A DNA stretch of 64,000 bases from Pseudomonas sp. B21-056. Lineage in GTDB: Bacteria; Pseudomonadota; Gammaproteobacteria; Pseudomonadales; Pseudomonadaceae. The notes beneath the pieces were generated by a model. It ran no database searches, had not been told where the DNA came from, and saw only the letters and a list, made by a program, of their open reading frames with translations. Position numbers and translations under genes: made by a program. Shown here piece by piece: positions 9,408-18,485 of this stretch (positions within the stretch are counted from its first letter, which is position 1; each line of letters begins with the position of its first letter). The stretch is from contig NZ_CP087203.1 in assembly GCF_026016325.1 (NCBI RefSeq), positions 3,348,001-3,412,000 of the forward strand, given 5' to 3'.

Positions 9408-10313
9408 CTAGTTGCCTCCGGTTTTCCGCCCACAAACCTCGCGCAAACAGCCTCGCAGCCAACGGTGCACCGGATCGGCATCCATTCGCGGGTGCCAGAG
9501 CATGGCAATCGTGAACGCCGGCACCGAAAACGGCAGTGCAAAGCTGTGCAGGCCGGCACGCAGGCGGGTGGTGTAGCGTTCGGGCACGCTGGCGATCAGG
9601 TCACTGGAGCGCGCGAGCCCCAGCGCCGTGGAAAACCCCGGGACGGTGGTGATGATCTCTCGCGTCAGGTCCAAGGGTTCCAATGCCCGGTCGATGGGAC
9701 CGTGGTCGAGGTCGCGCAAGGAGACGCCGATGTGCCCGCCCGCGGCATAAGCGGCGGCAGTCAGCTCGGCCTGGAGCAGTGGGTGACCCTGGCGTACCAC
9801 GCCGATGAAACGGTCGACGAACAAGGCCTGGGTGCGCAGCTCCGGACGAGTGTCCTTGTCCACTACAGCGGTTTCCAGGTCCACGGTGCCCTCGCGCAGT
9901 GCCGTACTGTCCTTGTCGGCCTTGTCGACGAAACGCAGTCGGACACCGGGGGCCTGCTCACTTATCCGGGCGATCAGGTCGACCCCGAAGTTTTCCACGA
10001 ACCCTTCCCGGCTGCGCAGCGTAAAGGTCCGACTCAACCGTCGCAGGTCCGGGGCCTGGACCGGGCGCAGCACCGTCTGGGCGTCCTGCACCAGCTGGCT
10101 GACCTGCTCACGCAGCTCCAAGGCACGGGGAGTGGGAACCAGCCCCCGCCCGGCCCGCACCAGCAGCGGGTCACCCAGGGTATCGCGCAACCGCGCCAAT
10201 GCCCGGCTCATCGCCGAAGGGCTGAGCCGCAGCCGCTGAGCGGCCCGGGCGACACTGCCTTCGGCCAGCAGCACGTCAAGGGTGATCAACAGGTTGAGGT
10301 CGGGGATCGACAT
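9408..10313 (-). CDS. LysR-family transcriptional regulator, divergent from an MFS exporter
   Basis: DNA-binding regulator with the LysR layout: winged helix-turn-helix in residues 1-60 (LDVLLAEGSVARAAQRLRLS, PSAMSRALARLRDTLGDPLL) and a ligand-binding domain to residue 301. Usual family length. It is divergently transcribed from the drug/metabolite exporter that starts 131 bp away, so it most likely controls that gene in response to an exported compound. The shared intergenic region holds a near-perfect 18-bp palindrome. The ligand cannot be predicted. Confidence 0.88.
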   Translation of the reverse strand: MSIPDLNLLITLDVLLAEGSVARAAQRLRLSPSAMSRALARLRDTLGDPLLVRAGRGLVPTPRALELREQVSQLVQDAQTVLRPVQAPDLRRLSRTFTLRSREGFVENFGVDLIARISEQAPGVRLRFVDKADKDSTALREGTVDLETAVVDKDTRPELRTQALFVDRFIGVVRQGHPLLQAELTAAAYAAGGHIGVSLRDLDHGPIDRALEPLDLTREIITTVPGFSTALGLARSSDLIASVPERYTTRLRAGLHSFALPFSVPAFTIAMLWHPRMDADPVHRWLRGCLREVCGRKTGGN

Positions 10314-10344
10314 GGTCAGCCTCGGACTTAATAGATGGCGTCAT

Positions 10345-10400
10345 ACGCAGCTATAAAGTGCAAATGCTGCGTCTTCCGCCATGTTATGCCCGGGCGTAAC
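10345..10400. promoter_or_regulatory. Two inverted repeats in the lysR-MFS divergent promoter
   Basis: GTTATGCCCGGGCGTAAC (10383-10400) is an 18-bp palindrome with one mismatched pair. A second inverted repeat has arms ACGCAGC (10345-10351) and GCTGCGT (10366-10372). Both lie between the divergent start codons and are good candidates for the binding sites of the adjacent LysR regulator. This assignment is inferred from position. Confidence 0.5.
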
Positions 10401-10444
10401 GTTCTGACAGCCCGGTTTTTTGCGAGTCGCAGAAGGAGAACAGA

Positions 10445-11908
10445 ATGAAACCCGTCAATACGGAACAATCCCTGCCAGACATGAGCGGCGCTCCCCAGGC
10501 CTCTTCGGCACGCTGGGCGTTGACCAGCCTGGCGCTGGCAACCTTGCTCGCCTCGCTGGGCACCAGCGTCGCCACGGTCGGCCTGCCCGCCTTGGCCGAA
10601 GCGTTCGGCGCCTCGTTCCAAGCGGTCCAGTGGGTGGTGCTGGCTTATTTGCTGGCGATCTCCACGCTGATTGTCAGCGTCGGGCGCCTGGGTGATCTGC
10701 TGGGACGCCGGCCACTGCTGCTGGCCGGGATTCTGTTGTTCACCCTGGCGTCCATCCTCTGCGGGCTCGCCCCTTCCCTTGGGCTGTTGATTGCAGGCCG
10801 CACGCTGCAAGGCCTGGGAGCGGCGGTGATGATGACGCTGACCCTGGCCCTGGTCGGTGAAACGGTCGACAAGGACCGAACCGGCCGCGCCATGGGCTTG
10901 CTGGCAACACTGTCCGCGGTGGGCACCGCTCTTGGCCCCTCGTTAGGCGGTACGTTGGTCAGCGTATTCGGTTGGCAGGCCATCTTTCTGATCAATGTGC
11001 CCCTCGGGCTGCTGACGTGGCTGTTGGCCTGGCGCTCCTTGCCCAGCCATCGGCCGGAGACGAGCGCCGGAAAAACCGGCTTCGATATCACGGGCACGCT
11101 ACTGCTGGCGGCCGCACTGGGCGCTTATGCACTGGCGATGACCCTGGGGCGCGGCCATTTTGGCGCAATCAATATCGCCTTGCTGTTGATGGCGGTCCTT
11201 GGCGGCGGCCTGTTTGTGCTGGCCCAGCGCCGGCTGGCGTCGCCGCTGATCCCCCTGGCGTTGTTCCGCGACCGGTTGCTGGTTTCAGGCCTGGCGACGA
11301 GTGCATTGGTTGCAACGGTGATGATGGCGACGTTGCTGGTGGGGCCTTTCTACCTGTCCATCAGCCTTGGGTTGGCGGCCCCGCTGGTGGGATTGGTCTT
11401 GGCCGTCGGCCCCTGCGTCGCCGCGTTGACCGGCGTGCCTGCCGGGCGTCTTGTCGATCGGTTCGGCGTGCGGCCCATGCGGCTTGTCGGGTTGGCAACC
11501 ATGGTGCTCGGTTGCGTGATGCTGGCGCTGTTGTCATCCGCGTTGGGCACGGGCGGTTATGTCATGGCCATCGTAGTCACCACGCTGGGCTATGCGCTGT
11601 TCCAGACGGCCAACAACACGGCGGTGATGGCGGATGTCCCGGCGCAGAAGCGCGGTGTCGTTGCCGGGTTGCTCAACCTGTCGCGCAACCTGGGCTTCTT
11701 TACCGGGGCATCGGTACTCGGTGCGGTATTCGCAGCAGCATTACCGACGAGCGGCATTACCGCAGCCACGCCTGAAGAGGTCGCGAACGGCCTGCATCTC
11801 ACCTTTTTCGCCGCTTTGTCATTGGTCGTCCTGGCACTGCTCGTCGCCCTGCAATGGGGCGCGCCAGAGCCGTTGAGCGATCATCAGCCGTCCTCGGGCA
11901 GAGGGTGA
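10445..11908 (+). CDS. MFS exporter, DHA2 (14-TM drug:H+ antiporter) family
   Basis: Inner-membrane proton-driven exporter. 487 residues with about 14 hydrophobic segments, the DHA2/EmrB-QacA layout. Motif A is GRLGDLLGRRPLL at about residues 79-91, and the antiporter motif C region reads GTALGPSLGG near 160. The ATG at 10445 follows AGAAGGAGA. It is controlled in all likelihood by the divergent LysR gene. No membrane-fusion partner is encoded next to it, so it probably works alone. The substrate is unknown. Confidence 0.9.
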   Translation: MKPVNTEQSLPDMSGAPQASSARWALTSLALATLLASLGTSVATVGLPALAEAFGASFQAVQWVVLAYLLAISTLIVSVGRLGDLLGRRPLLLAGILLFTLASILCGLAPSLGLLIAGRTLQGLGAAVMMTLTLALVGETVDKDRTGRAMGLLATLSAVGTALGPSLGGTLVSVFGWQAIFLINVPLGLLTWLLAWRSLPSHRPETSAGKTGFDITGTLLLAAALGAYALAMTLGRGHFGAINIALLLMAVLGGGLFVLAQRRLASPLIPLALFRDRLLVSGLATSALVATVMMATLLVGPFYLSISLGLAAPLVGLVLAVGPCVAALTGVPAGRLVDRFGVRPMRLVGLATMVLGCVMLALLSSALGTGGYVMAIVVTTLGYALFQTANNTAVMADVPAQKRGVVAGLLNLSRNLGFFTGASVLGAVFAAALPTSGITAATPEEVANGLHLTFFAALSLVVLALLVALQWGAPEPLSDHQPSSGRG

Positions 11909-12100
11909 TGGCATTCTGAGCCCTGTCCTTTAAGTCATGATGCAGATCAAAAAAAGTGAACCAATCGCAAAACGGACTGAAAAAAGCCACATGACTTTCA
12001 TTATCAGGTGCTATTTTTAGTTCTCACTGGTAGAGCCATGAAGGCTCTTCCTTCCTGACAAGAGCAAACGGAAGCGCTTGATGAAGAAGGTGGGCAACAG

Positions 12101-12379
12101 ATGAATAAAGGATCGTTCAGCAAGGTTACGTTTCCCAACGCTTGCCAGCTGATGCGCTGGCATTTCCATCCAATGGGCTTCGAGGCCAGCATGGATGCAC
12201 CGGGCAGCATGGTCGCCCGGTTGTTCGACCGTGCCAGCGGCGAAACCATGATCGCGATTGCAGGCATTCCCTGCGCGACCGTGATGAACGCCCCTGATGT
12301 GGAGCGAATAATCGAAGCGGTGGAAGCCGAGCTGGAAGCCTTCGTACCACCGGTTGGTTTGAGGCGATTCGCCTCCTGA
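12101..12379 (+). CDS. DUF1652 family small protein
   Basis: 92-residue cytoplasmic protein of a Pseudomonas-specific family (DUF1652) of unknown function. The family core is recognisable: a start region QLMRWHFHPMGFEASMD, then GSMVARLFDRASGETMIAI and a C-terminal helix VERIIEAVEAELEAF. Monocistronic: an AT-rich region of about 190 bp lies upstream, and a strong intrinsic terminator begins 2 nt after the stop codon. Confidence 0.8.
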   Translation: MNKGSFSKVTFPNACQLMRWHFHPMGFEASMDAPGSMVARLFDRASGETMIAIAGIPCATVMNAPDVERIIEAVEAELEAFVPPVGLRRFAS

Positions 12380-12381
12380 GT

Positions 12382-12409
12382 AAAAAAGCCCACGTTTGTG
12401 GGCTTTTTT
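12382..12409 (+). terminator. Rho-independent terminator after the DUF1652 gene
   Basis: A 12-bp perfect stem (AAAAAAGCCCAC / GTGGGCTTTTTT) with a GTTT loop and a terminal T run; the A run makes it potentially bidirectional. Confidence 0.93.
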
Positions 12410-12445
12410 GTGGGTGTCTGAAGGGCCTGGGCCAGCCGTTACGCC

Positions 12446-12541
12446 GCCATCGCGAGCAGGCTCGCTCCCACAAGGTTTTTTGGTGATGCAGATGCCGCAG
12501 TCACCCCGCAACCCTGTGGGAGCGAGCCTGCTCGCGATGGC
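12446..12541. repeat. REPIN (family A), inverted pair
   Basis: Two inverted copies of the family A repeat (core GCGAGCAGGCTCGCTCCCACA) at 12446-12472 and 12515-12541, between the DUF1652 terminator and the 3' end of the helicase gene. Same family as 284-441. Confidence 0.88.
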
Positions 12542-12579
12542 GATCCTCCAGGCAACGCTGAATGAGCTACCGCCCCACC

Positions 12580-15048
12580 TCAACTGCGGGCACGGCGATG
12601 GTCCGCAAAGAATGCCTTGCCCGTCCCGATACGGTCCGAAGCCTTGGGCGCATTGGCGGCCTGGCTGTCCGGCTCGTCGACGTACCAGTAGCAATGCTGC
12701 ACCGCACGGGTGATGCCCACGTAGGCCAGGCGCAGGATCTCGTCCCTTTGCGCCGTGTCGTATGGCTCGGCATCACCGTCCTGGCCCAGCCCGGCCATCC
12801 GATAGACCTGATTCTTGTAGGGTGAGCGGGTCAGGTGCTGGCAGTCGCCCAACAAAAACACCGCGTCAGCCTGGAGCCCCTTGGCGCTGTGAAAGGTCAT
12901 CTGCCTCAGGCGCCGCGCCTCATACGGCAAGCTAGAATCCACATTAACTGTTGATTGAATATGTTTCTCTATCAATGACTTATCGCTACTTTTTCGATAC
13001 AGCATCAAGATCGAATCGCCCTTGCGATAATGCTCATCCAGCCGGCGGGCCAGGCCCTCATCGTCCCGATCCAGCACATTGACCGGGTTCAGCAAGGAGG
13101 ATTTGCCGCTGGCCTTGGCTTTCTTGCCGGGGATGGCAGCCGCTGCTCGGACAATATGCTCGGCCGCATCGATGATGTGCTGATGGCTGCGGTAGTTGTC
13201 GGTGAGCATCACCCGGGTATTGGCCGGCGACGGGAATTGCTGGGTGAACGCCATGAAGTAGCTCGGTGAACTGCCGCGCCAGCCATAGATCGACTGCCAA
13301 TCGTCGCCGACACACAGCAAGGAAGAGTGTTGCGCACCGCGCCCGATGTGCATGGCGGGGCCTCGGCGGCGTACTTCACGCAGGCTTGCGCGAAGCCAGG
13401 AGACGATCTGCGGAGAAACGTCCTGGAACTCGTCAATCATCAGATGTGACAAGGGCCTGAGAAGCGCATCGCCCAGCAATTTGAAGTTTTCCGGCGAATG
13501 CTCGCTGAACAACGCAAACATACGGTTGTAGGTCATGACGGGAGGCGACTGGTCGAGCAGATGGTCTTCAAACGCCCGCCAATAGCGGCTCAGCGCCTCG
13601 AAAAAATACCGGTCCGGGTCATCCTGGGCGAAACTCATCCGCCCCACGGCATCCGGGACATCCAGGCCCAGGTTCTCGATAAAGCCGGCGGCGGCGACGA
13701 AACAATCCAGCAGCGGCGCCGAACCCAGCTCCCCCTTGACCTTGTAATCAAAGCCAGGCCCGGCGCTGGCATCCCCAGCGAGCGAGGCAAGAAGACGCTT
13801 CGAGGATTCATAGCTTTCTATCCATATCAATGGCTTACGACAGAAAGCTTGAAACAGAGTGCGCTTGACCGCCCATTCCGCACGGAGACTCAGCCGAGCG
13901 CCCGGACGACTGATCCGCGCATCTTCCCGCGAGTCAAAGCCCAACATGACCCAGGCATCCAGGGATGGGACGTAGCCATGGCAATGGAACTTTGAACCGT
14001 TGATCTCGAACGTCTGGCGCTTGGGTTCGACGCCCTTGATGGGCCACGCACCAGCGCGAAACCACAAGTCTTCGATGGCATCGCACAGTTCTTCGTCGCG
14101 CTGGGCAGCCAATTCGGTCACGGCAACACGCTTTTGCACATCAGGGTGATCGCGCTCCAGCTCCTTGAGCTGGAAAGCGTGCCGGGACAGCGGCTTGATC
14201 AGCTCCCGGAAACGCTCGTCGCGCTGGTAGAGACGGTGATAACAGGCGTTGAGTTGCTGGCGCTGAGCGTCGTTGATACGCAAGTCGAAGGGATTGCCGT
14301 CGGCGTCGTCATCACCTGGCCCCGTGCGATGGCTCAGGGTTTCAAAGGCCTGGAGCCGCTCGAATCCCGGCAGGCTGCGGACCATGGGCAAGATACGTGA
14401 ATGGAAGGTGCGCACCAGGTCGCGAGCTTCCTTGGGGCTGACCGCTCGCCCCCACAAGGCAAAGACCTCGATCAGCTTCTGGATGAAGTCCTTGCGTGAC
14501 TCCCGGGTAAACGTCACCACGGTCATCGAGTCCAGCTCGAAACCCAGGTAGTGGGACAGCAGCACGATGCGCAGTACCAGGGTGGTGGATTTGCCCGCAC
14601 CTGCCCCAGCGATCACCGAGGTAGAGGGAGTATCACTGAAGATCATCTTCCACTGCGCGGCGCTGGGCTGTGCATGGGGCGGCAGCAAGCGGGCGACGTC
14701 CGCCTTCACGCGCTTCTTCAGTTCGGGGGTCAAGGGCAGGCGCCAGTCGTCGAACAACAGGTCATCGACCTTGGGAGCCGGGTGTTCCGTACTGCGGGAG
14801 TCGCGGATCAGCAGGACCTGACGCCCCTCTTCCAAACCCTCGGTCTTGCCCTCCTTATAGCCATAATCGAAACCGGCGGTATGCCCGCTGCGAAAGCCAT
14901 CGGCCTGTCCGTGCAACCAGGACGCCCGGTGCTGGGCACGCAGACGTGTCAGGCCATGGCCGAAGAAACGCGCAGCCAGGCGTTTGAGCAGCGGCATTTG
15001 CGCCAGGGGCAGCAGTTCGGGGGGAAGATCGGGAGAGTGTTGCGGCAC
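12580..15048 (-). CDS. UvrD/HelD-like superfamily I DNA helicase
   Basis: ATP-dependent 3'-5' DNA helicase of superfamily 1A, cytoplasmic, probably in DNA repair. 822 residues. Motifs in order: Walker A GAGAGKST (Lys153), motif II LMIDEFQDVS, motif III GDDWQSIYGWRG, motif IV DNYRSHQHI, motif V TFHSAKGLQADAVFLLGD, motif VI YVGITRA. The GDDWQSIYGW form resembles helicase IV (HelD) more than UvrD or Rep. The N-terminal 150 residues contain an unusual glycine/acid-rich stretch (residues about 50-75, GxxxG spaced) preceding the helicase core. The frame starts at GTG 15048; ATG 14997 is an equally plausible start. Confidence 0.85.
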   Translation of the reverse strand: MPQHSPDLPPELLPLAQMPLLKRLAARFFGHGLTRLRAQHRASWLHGQADGFRSGHTAGFDYGYKEGKTEGLEEGRQVLLIRDSRSTEHPAPKVDDLLFDDWRLPLTPELKKRVKADVARLLPPHAQPSAAQWKMIFSDTPSTSVIAGAGAGKSTTLVLRIVLLSHYLGFELDSMTVVTFTRESRKDFIQKLIEVFALWGRAVSPKEARDLVRTFHSRILPMVRSLPGFERLQAFETLSHRTGPGDDDADGNPFDLRINDAQRQQLNACYHRLYQRDERFRELIKPLSRHAFQLKELERDHPDVQKRVAVTELAAQRDEELCDAIEDLWFRAGAWPIKGVEPKRQTFEINGSKFHCHGYVPSLDAWVMLGFDSREDARISRPGARLSLRAEWAVKRTLFQAFCRKPLIWIESYESSKRLLASLAGDASAGPGFDYKVKGELGSAPLLDCFVAAAGFIENLGLDVPDAVGRMSFAQDDPDRYFFEALSRYWRAFEDHLLDQSPPVMTYNRMFALFSEHSPENFKLLGDALLRPLSHLMIDEFQDVSPQIVSWLRASLREVRRRGPAMHIGRGAQHSSLLCVGDDWQSIYGWRGSSPSYFMAFTQQFPSPANTRVMLTDNYRSHQHIIDAAEHIVRAAAAIPGKKAKASGKSSLLNPVNVLDRDDEGLARRLDEHYRKGDSILMLYRKSSDKSLIEKHIQSTVNVDSSLPYEARRLRQMTFHSAKGLQADAVFLLGDCQHLTRSPYKNQVYRMAGLGQDGDAEPYDTAQRDEILRLAYVGITRAVQHCYWYVDEPDSQAANAPKASDRIGTGKAFFADHRRARS

Positions 15049-15168
15049 GCTTTGGGACTCCGGGTGTTCAGAACCATGGCCTATGGTGTCTGGATTTGCC
15101 GAGGAGTGCCACCCAAAAGCTTGTAAGTCATGGGGTTAGGCGATGAAGTGAAAGGTCAATCTCATTAG

Positions 15169-15262
15169 TGTAGGAGCTGACGAGTGCAACGAGGCTGCGA
15201 TCTTTCCACTGCCGCTTGAGTCCTAAAAGATCGCAGCCTCGCTCCGCTCGACAGCTCCTACA
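15169..15262. repeat. REPIN (family B) overlapping the 3' end of pgm
   Basis: Inverted arms at 15169-15207 (a degenerate TGTAGGAGCTGACGAGTG copy) and 15225-15262. The right arm overlaps the last codon of the phosphoglucomutase gene, and the repeat's TAG (15258-15260) is the stop codon of that gene. Confidence 0.9.
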
Positions 15263-16901
15263 CGGAAATAGCGCCATCCACCAGCGTCTGCGCCTCGCTC
15301 ACCAACTGCTTGAGGTGCTCGTCGCCAATGAAGCTTTCAGCGTAGATCTTGTAGATGTCCTCGGTGCCGGACGGACGTGCCGCGAACCAGCCGTTTTCGG
15401 TCATCACTTTCAGGCCGCCGATAGCCTGGTCGTTGCCTGGCGCGTGGCTGAGGATGCTCTGGATCGGCTCCCCGGCCAGTTGAGTGGACGCGACCTGATC
15501 CGGTGACAGCTTGCTCAGCAACGCCTTCTGCTGCGGCGTGGCCTTCGCATCGACACGCACCGAGAACGGCTCGCCCAATTCGTCCGTCAGGGCGCGGTAG
15601 GCCTGGCTTGGGTCGCGACCGGTGCGGGCGGTCATTTCAGCCGCCAGCAACGCCGGGATCAGGCCGTCTTTGTCGGTGCTCCACACGCCGCCGTCCTTGC
15701 GCAGGAACGAAGCACCGGCGCTTTCCTCGCCACCAAAGCCCAGGGAGCCGTCGAACAGACCGTCGGCAAACCACTTGAAGCCTACCGGCACTTCATAGAG
15801 ACGACGACCCAGGCGCCTGGCCACGCGATCGATCAGCCCGCTGCTGACCACCGTCTTGCCGACACCGGCATCGGCGCGCCATTGCGGACGGTTCTGGAAC
15901 AGGTAATCGATGGACACCGCCAGGTAGTTGTTCGGTGCCAGCAGGCCGCCGGACGGCGTCACGATGCCATGGCGGTCGTGATCCGGGTCGCAGGCGAAGG
16001 CCACGTCGAAACGCTCCTTCAGGCCGATCAGCCCTTGCATGGCATGGCTGGACGAAGGGTCCATGCGGATCTGCCCGTCCCAGTCGACCGTCATGAAGCG
16101 GAACGTCGGATCCACCTGGGTATTAACCACGTCCAGGTCCAGGCGGTAATGCTCGGCAATGGCCGGCCAGTAGCGCACCCCTGCTCCACCCAGCGGATCG
16201 ACGCCCAGACGCAACCCGGCGGTGCGGATGGCCTCGAAATCGATGACATTGACCAGGTCCGCCACGTAGGTGTTGAGGTAATCGTAACGGTGCGTGGTCT
16301 CGGCCTTCAGGGCCTGCTCGTAGCTGATGCGCTTGACACCGGCCAACTGGTTGGCCAGCAGTTCGTTGGCCTTGGCTTCAATCCACTTGGTGATATGGGT
16401 ATCGGCCGGACCACCGTTGGTGGGGTTGTACTTGTAGCCGCCACTCTGCGGCGGGTTATGGGACGGCGTGATGACAATGCCGTCCGCCAGGCCCGTGGTA
16501 CGGCCCCGGTTGTAGCAGAGGATCGCATGGGAAACCGCCGGCGTCGGGGTGTATTCATCGCCTTCGGCGATCATCACGGTGACGCCGTTGGCGGCCAGCA
16601 CCTCCAGTGCGCTGGCACCGGCAGGGGTAGAGAGTGCATGGGTGTCGATGCCGACGAACAACGGGCCATTGATTCCCTGGGCTTCACGGTACAGGCAGAC
16701 GGCCTGGCTGATAGCCAGAACGTGCCATTCGTTGAACCCCAGGTCGAAGGAGCTGCCACGGTGACCGGAGGTGCCGAACGCCACACGCTGGGTCGCAACC
16801 GAGGCATCGGGCCGGCCGGTATAGTAGGCCGTCACCAGTCGCGGGATATCGATCAACAACTCTGCCGGTGCCGGCTTGCCCGCAAATGGACTGACTGTCA
16901 T
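15258..16901 (-). CDS. pgm: Phosphoglucomutase (alpha-D-glucose-phosphate-specific)
   Basis: Interconverts glucose 1-phosphate and glucose 6-phosphate, feeding glycogen/trehalose and envelope polysaccharide synthesis. 547 residues, the usual bacterial Pgm length. The phosphoserine loop is TPSHNPP and the N-terminal family motif is [10 protein letters not shown] (residues 42-51). A metal-binding loop (CDPDHDRHG) and a sugar-binding loop (GGEESAG) follow, and the C-terminal phosphate-binding segment reads [15 protein letters not shown] 16901 with AGAGG 6 nt upstream. The stop codon belongs to a REPIN (see 15169-15262). Confidence 0.96.
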   Translation of the reverse strand: MTVSPFAGKPAPAELLIDIPRLVTAYYTGRPDASVATQRVAFGTSGHRGSSFDLGFNEWHVLAISQAVCLYREAQGINGPLFVGIDTHALSTPAGASALEVLAANGVTVMIAEGDEYTPTPAVSHAILCYNRGRTTGLADGIVITPSHNPPQSGGYKYNPTNGGPADTHITKWIEAKANELLANQLAGVKRISYEQALKAETTHRYDYLNTYVADLVNVIDFEAIRTAGLRLGVDPLGGAGVRYWPAIAEHYRLDLDVVNTQVDPTFRFMTVDWDGQIRMDPSSSHAMQGLIGLKERFDVAFACDPDHDRHGIVTPSGGLLAPNNYLAVSIDYLFQNRPQWRADAGVGKTVVSSGLIDRVARRLGRRLYEVPVGFKWFADGLFDGSLGFGGEESAGASFLRKDGGVWSTDKDGLIPALLAAEMTARTGRDPSQAYRALTDELGEPFSVRVDAKATPQQKALLSKLSPDQVASTQLAGEPIQSILSHAPGNDQAIGGLKVMTENGWFAARPSGTEDIYKIYAESFIGDEHLKQLVSEAQTLVDGAISV

Positions 16902-16991
16902 GCAAAACCTCTGGATGGAGTGGCGTGGGAAATGGGATGCAGTTTACTGACAGTTCGACCGTGGCGCGATGGGTTCGATCCATCGCCCTTC

Positions 16992-18389
16992 TCAGGACTG
17001 CTCAAGCCTCAATGCATCGGCCAACGCGTAGAGCGCGGCGTCGAGGTCACCCACACCACTCAAGGCATGCGTCAGGCGCAGATGCTGGGTATAAAACCCC
17101 TGGATACTGAACAGCTCGCCAGGGGCGATGACGATGCGCTGGGCCAGCAAGCGCTGGAAGACCTGTCGCAGGTCCACCCGGCGCGACGATCGAACCCACA
17201 GCGTCGCACCGCCCTGGGCTTCAACCCATTGCAGGCTTTCCCCCAGCCGCTCCCGCAGCAATTGCGTCGTCGACGTCGCGCTTTCCCGTAACAACCGCCG
17301 CAGTACCAGCAAATGCTGATCGATCCGGCCATTGCTGTATAAACGCGCGATGGCTTTCTGCCGAATGGGCGACAGGCGAAACGCCCGCAGCAGAAAATGC
17401 CGCTGCAGTTGCAGGGTCAGTTGACGCGACAACACATAACCATAGGGCGCCTCTGGGCCGATGGTCTTTTCAAACGTGGAATAGACGATCAAGCGGTCCG
17501 GGTCGAGCAGGTCCCGCAAAGGCACCACCCCGGTTTCGAATACCAGGTCCGCGTAGCTGTCGTTCTCCAGCACCCAGGTACCGTGCACCTCCAGCAAACG
17601 CGCTACAGCCCGGCGGTTGCCCTCGGGAAGGTGCGTTCCCCTCGGCATGCTCAGCACCGAAGACAGCACCACCAGGCGCACGGTTTCGTTCTGCAGGAGC
17701 TGTTCCAATTGCTCGAGACTGATTCCGCCGTCAGCCAGCAACGGCAGCTCGATAACCTTGACGTCGGCCGCTTGCAACAAGCGCAGGATTGTCCAGTCGC
17801 AGGGCGACTCGATCAATACCGTGGCGCCCCTGAGCGACAGCACGGCGATCAGGATCTCCAGCACCCCACGCAGATCGGCACCGATGTACACGTCGTCGGC
17901 CTTCCAGCAACGTGCCGGTGAAGAGGTGTAACGGGCCGCCAGGGCCGCGCGCAGTTCCAGCTCGCCCCAAGGTTGCGAAGGCATCTGGGAGGCGCGTGGA
18001 TACTGGCGCAGCAGTTCGCGCTCGAGCAGCAACAGCGGGCTGTCCAGGGGCTGCATCGACGCCGGCTCGTCCGCGCTGAGCACCAGCATGCCCGGCCGCC
18101 GGGTGTTGACGTAGAGCGTCTCGAGCAGATCGTCACCGCCGCCCAGGGTGATCACACTGGGCACCGGCATTGCGTAGTAACCGGACTTGGCGATCGAGTA
18201 GACCCGCCCCTCCTTTTCCAGCAGCGAATAGGCGTACTGGATAGTAGAGATCGACACGTTCAGACGGTCGGCCAACTGCCGCAGCGACGGCAGTCGCACC
18301 CGGGCATCGCTACCCAGCTCGCTGATCAGGGCCGTCAGGTAGCGATAGACCGCCTGGTAGGCGAAATCTGTTTCCCGCGAGCCCTTCAT
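16992..18389 (-). CDS. MocR-type GntR regulator with aminotransferase-like domain
   Basis: Transcription regulator of the MocR/PdxR class: an N-terminal GntR winged helix (residues about 10-80; LPSLRQLADRLNVSISTIQY) fused to a class I aminotransferase-like domain that normally binds pyridoxal phosphate as effector. 465 residues, normal length. The segment VYSTFEKTIGPEAPYGYV corresponds to the region that holds the PLP lysine in related proteins, although the surrounding residues are atypical. It lies 96 bp downstream of an unrecognised gene on the same strand; these two may be a transcription unit, or the regulator may control its neighbour. Confidence 0.85.
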   Translation of the reverse strand: MKGSRETDFAYQAVYRYLTALISELGSDARVRLPSLRQLADRLNVSISTIQYAYSLLEKEGRVYSIAKSGYYAMPVPSVITLGGGDDLLETLYVNTRRPGMLVLSADEPASMQPLDSPLLLLERELLRQYPRASQMPSQPWGELELRAALAARYTSSPARCWKADDVYIGADLRGVLEILIAVLSLRGATVLIESPCDWTILRLLQAADVKVIELPLLADGGISLEQLEQLLQNETVRLVVLSSVLSMPRGTHLPEGNRRAVARLLEVHGTWVLENDSYADLVFETGVVPLRDLLDPDRLIVYSTFEKTIGPEAPYGYVLSRQLTLQLQRHFLLRAFRLSPIRQKAIARLYSNGRIDQHLLVLRRLLRESATSTTQLLRERLGESLQWVEAQGGATLWVRSSRRVDLRQVFQRLLAQRIVIAPGELFSIQGFYTQHLRLTHALSGVGDLDAALYALADALRLEQS

Positions 18390-18485
18390 GGCTTCAGGCC
18401 CGTTGGGTGGGCCAAGACCGACCGCAGCGCAACATCAGCAGCGGCGGCCGGATGCAGAGAGGGTGAAGCCGTCAAACCGCACCCC

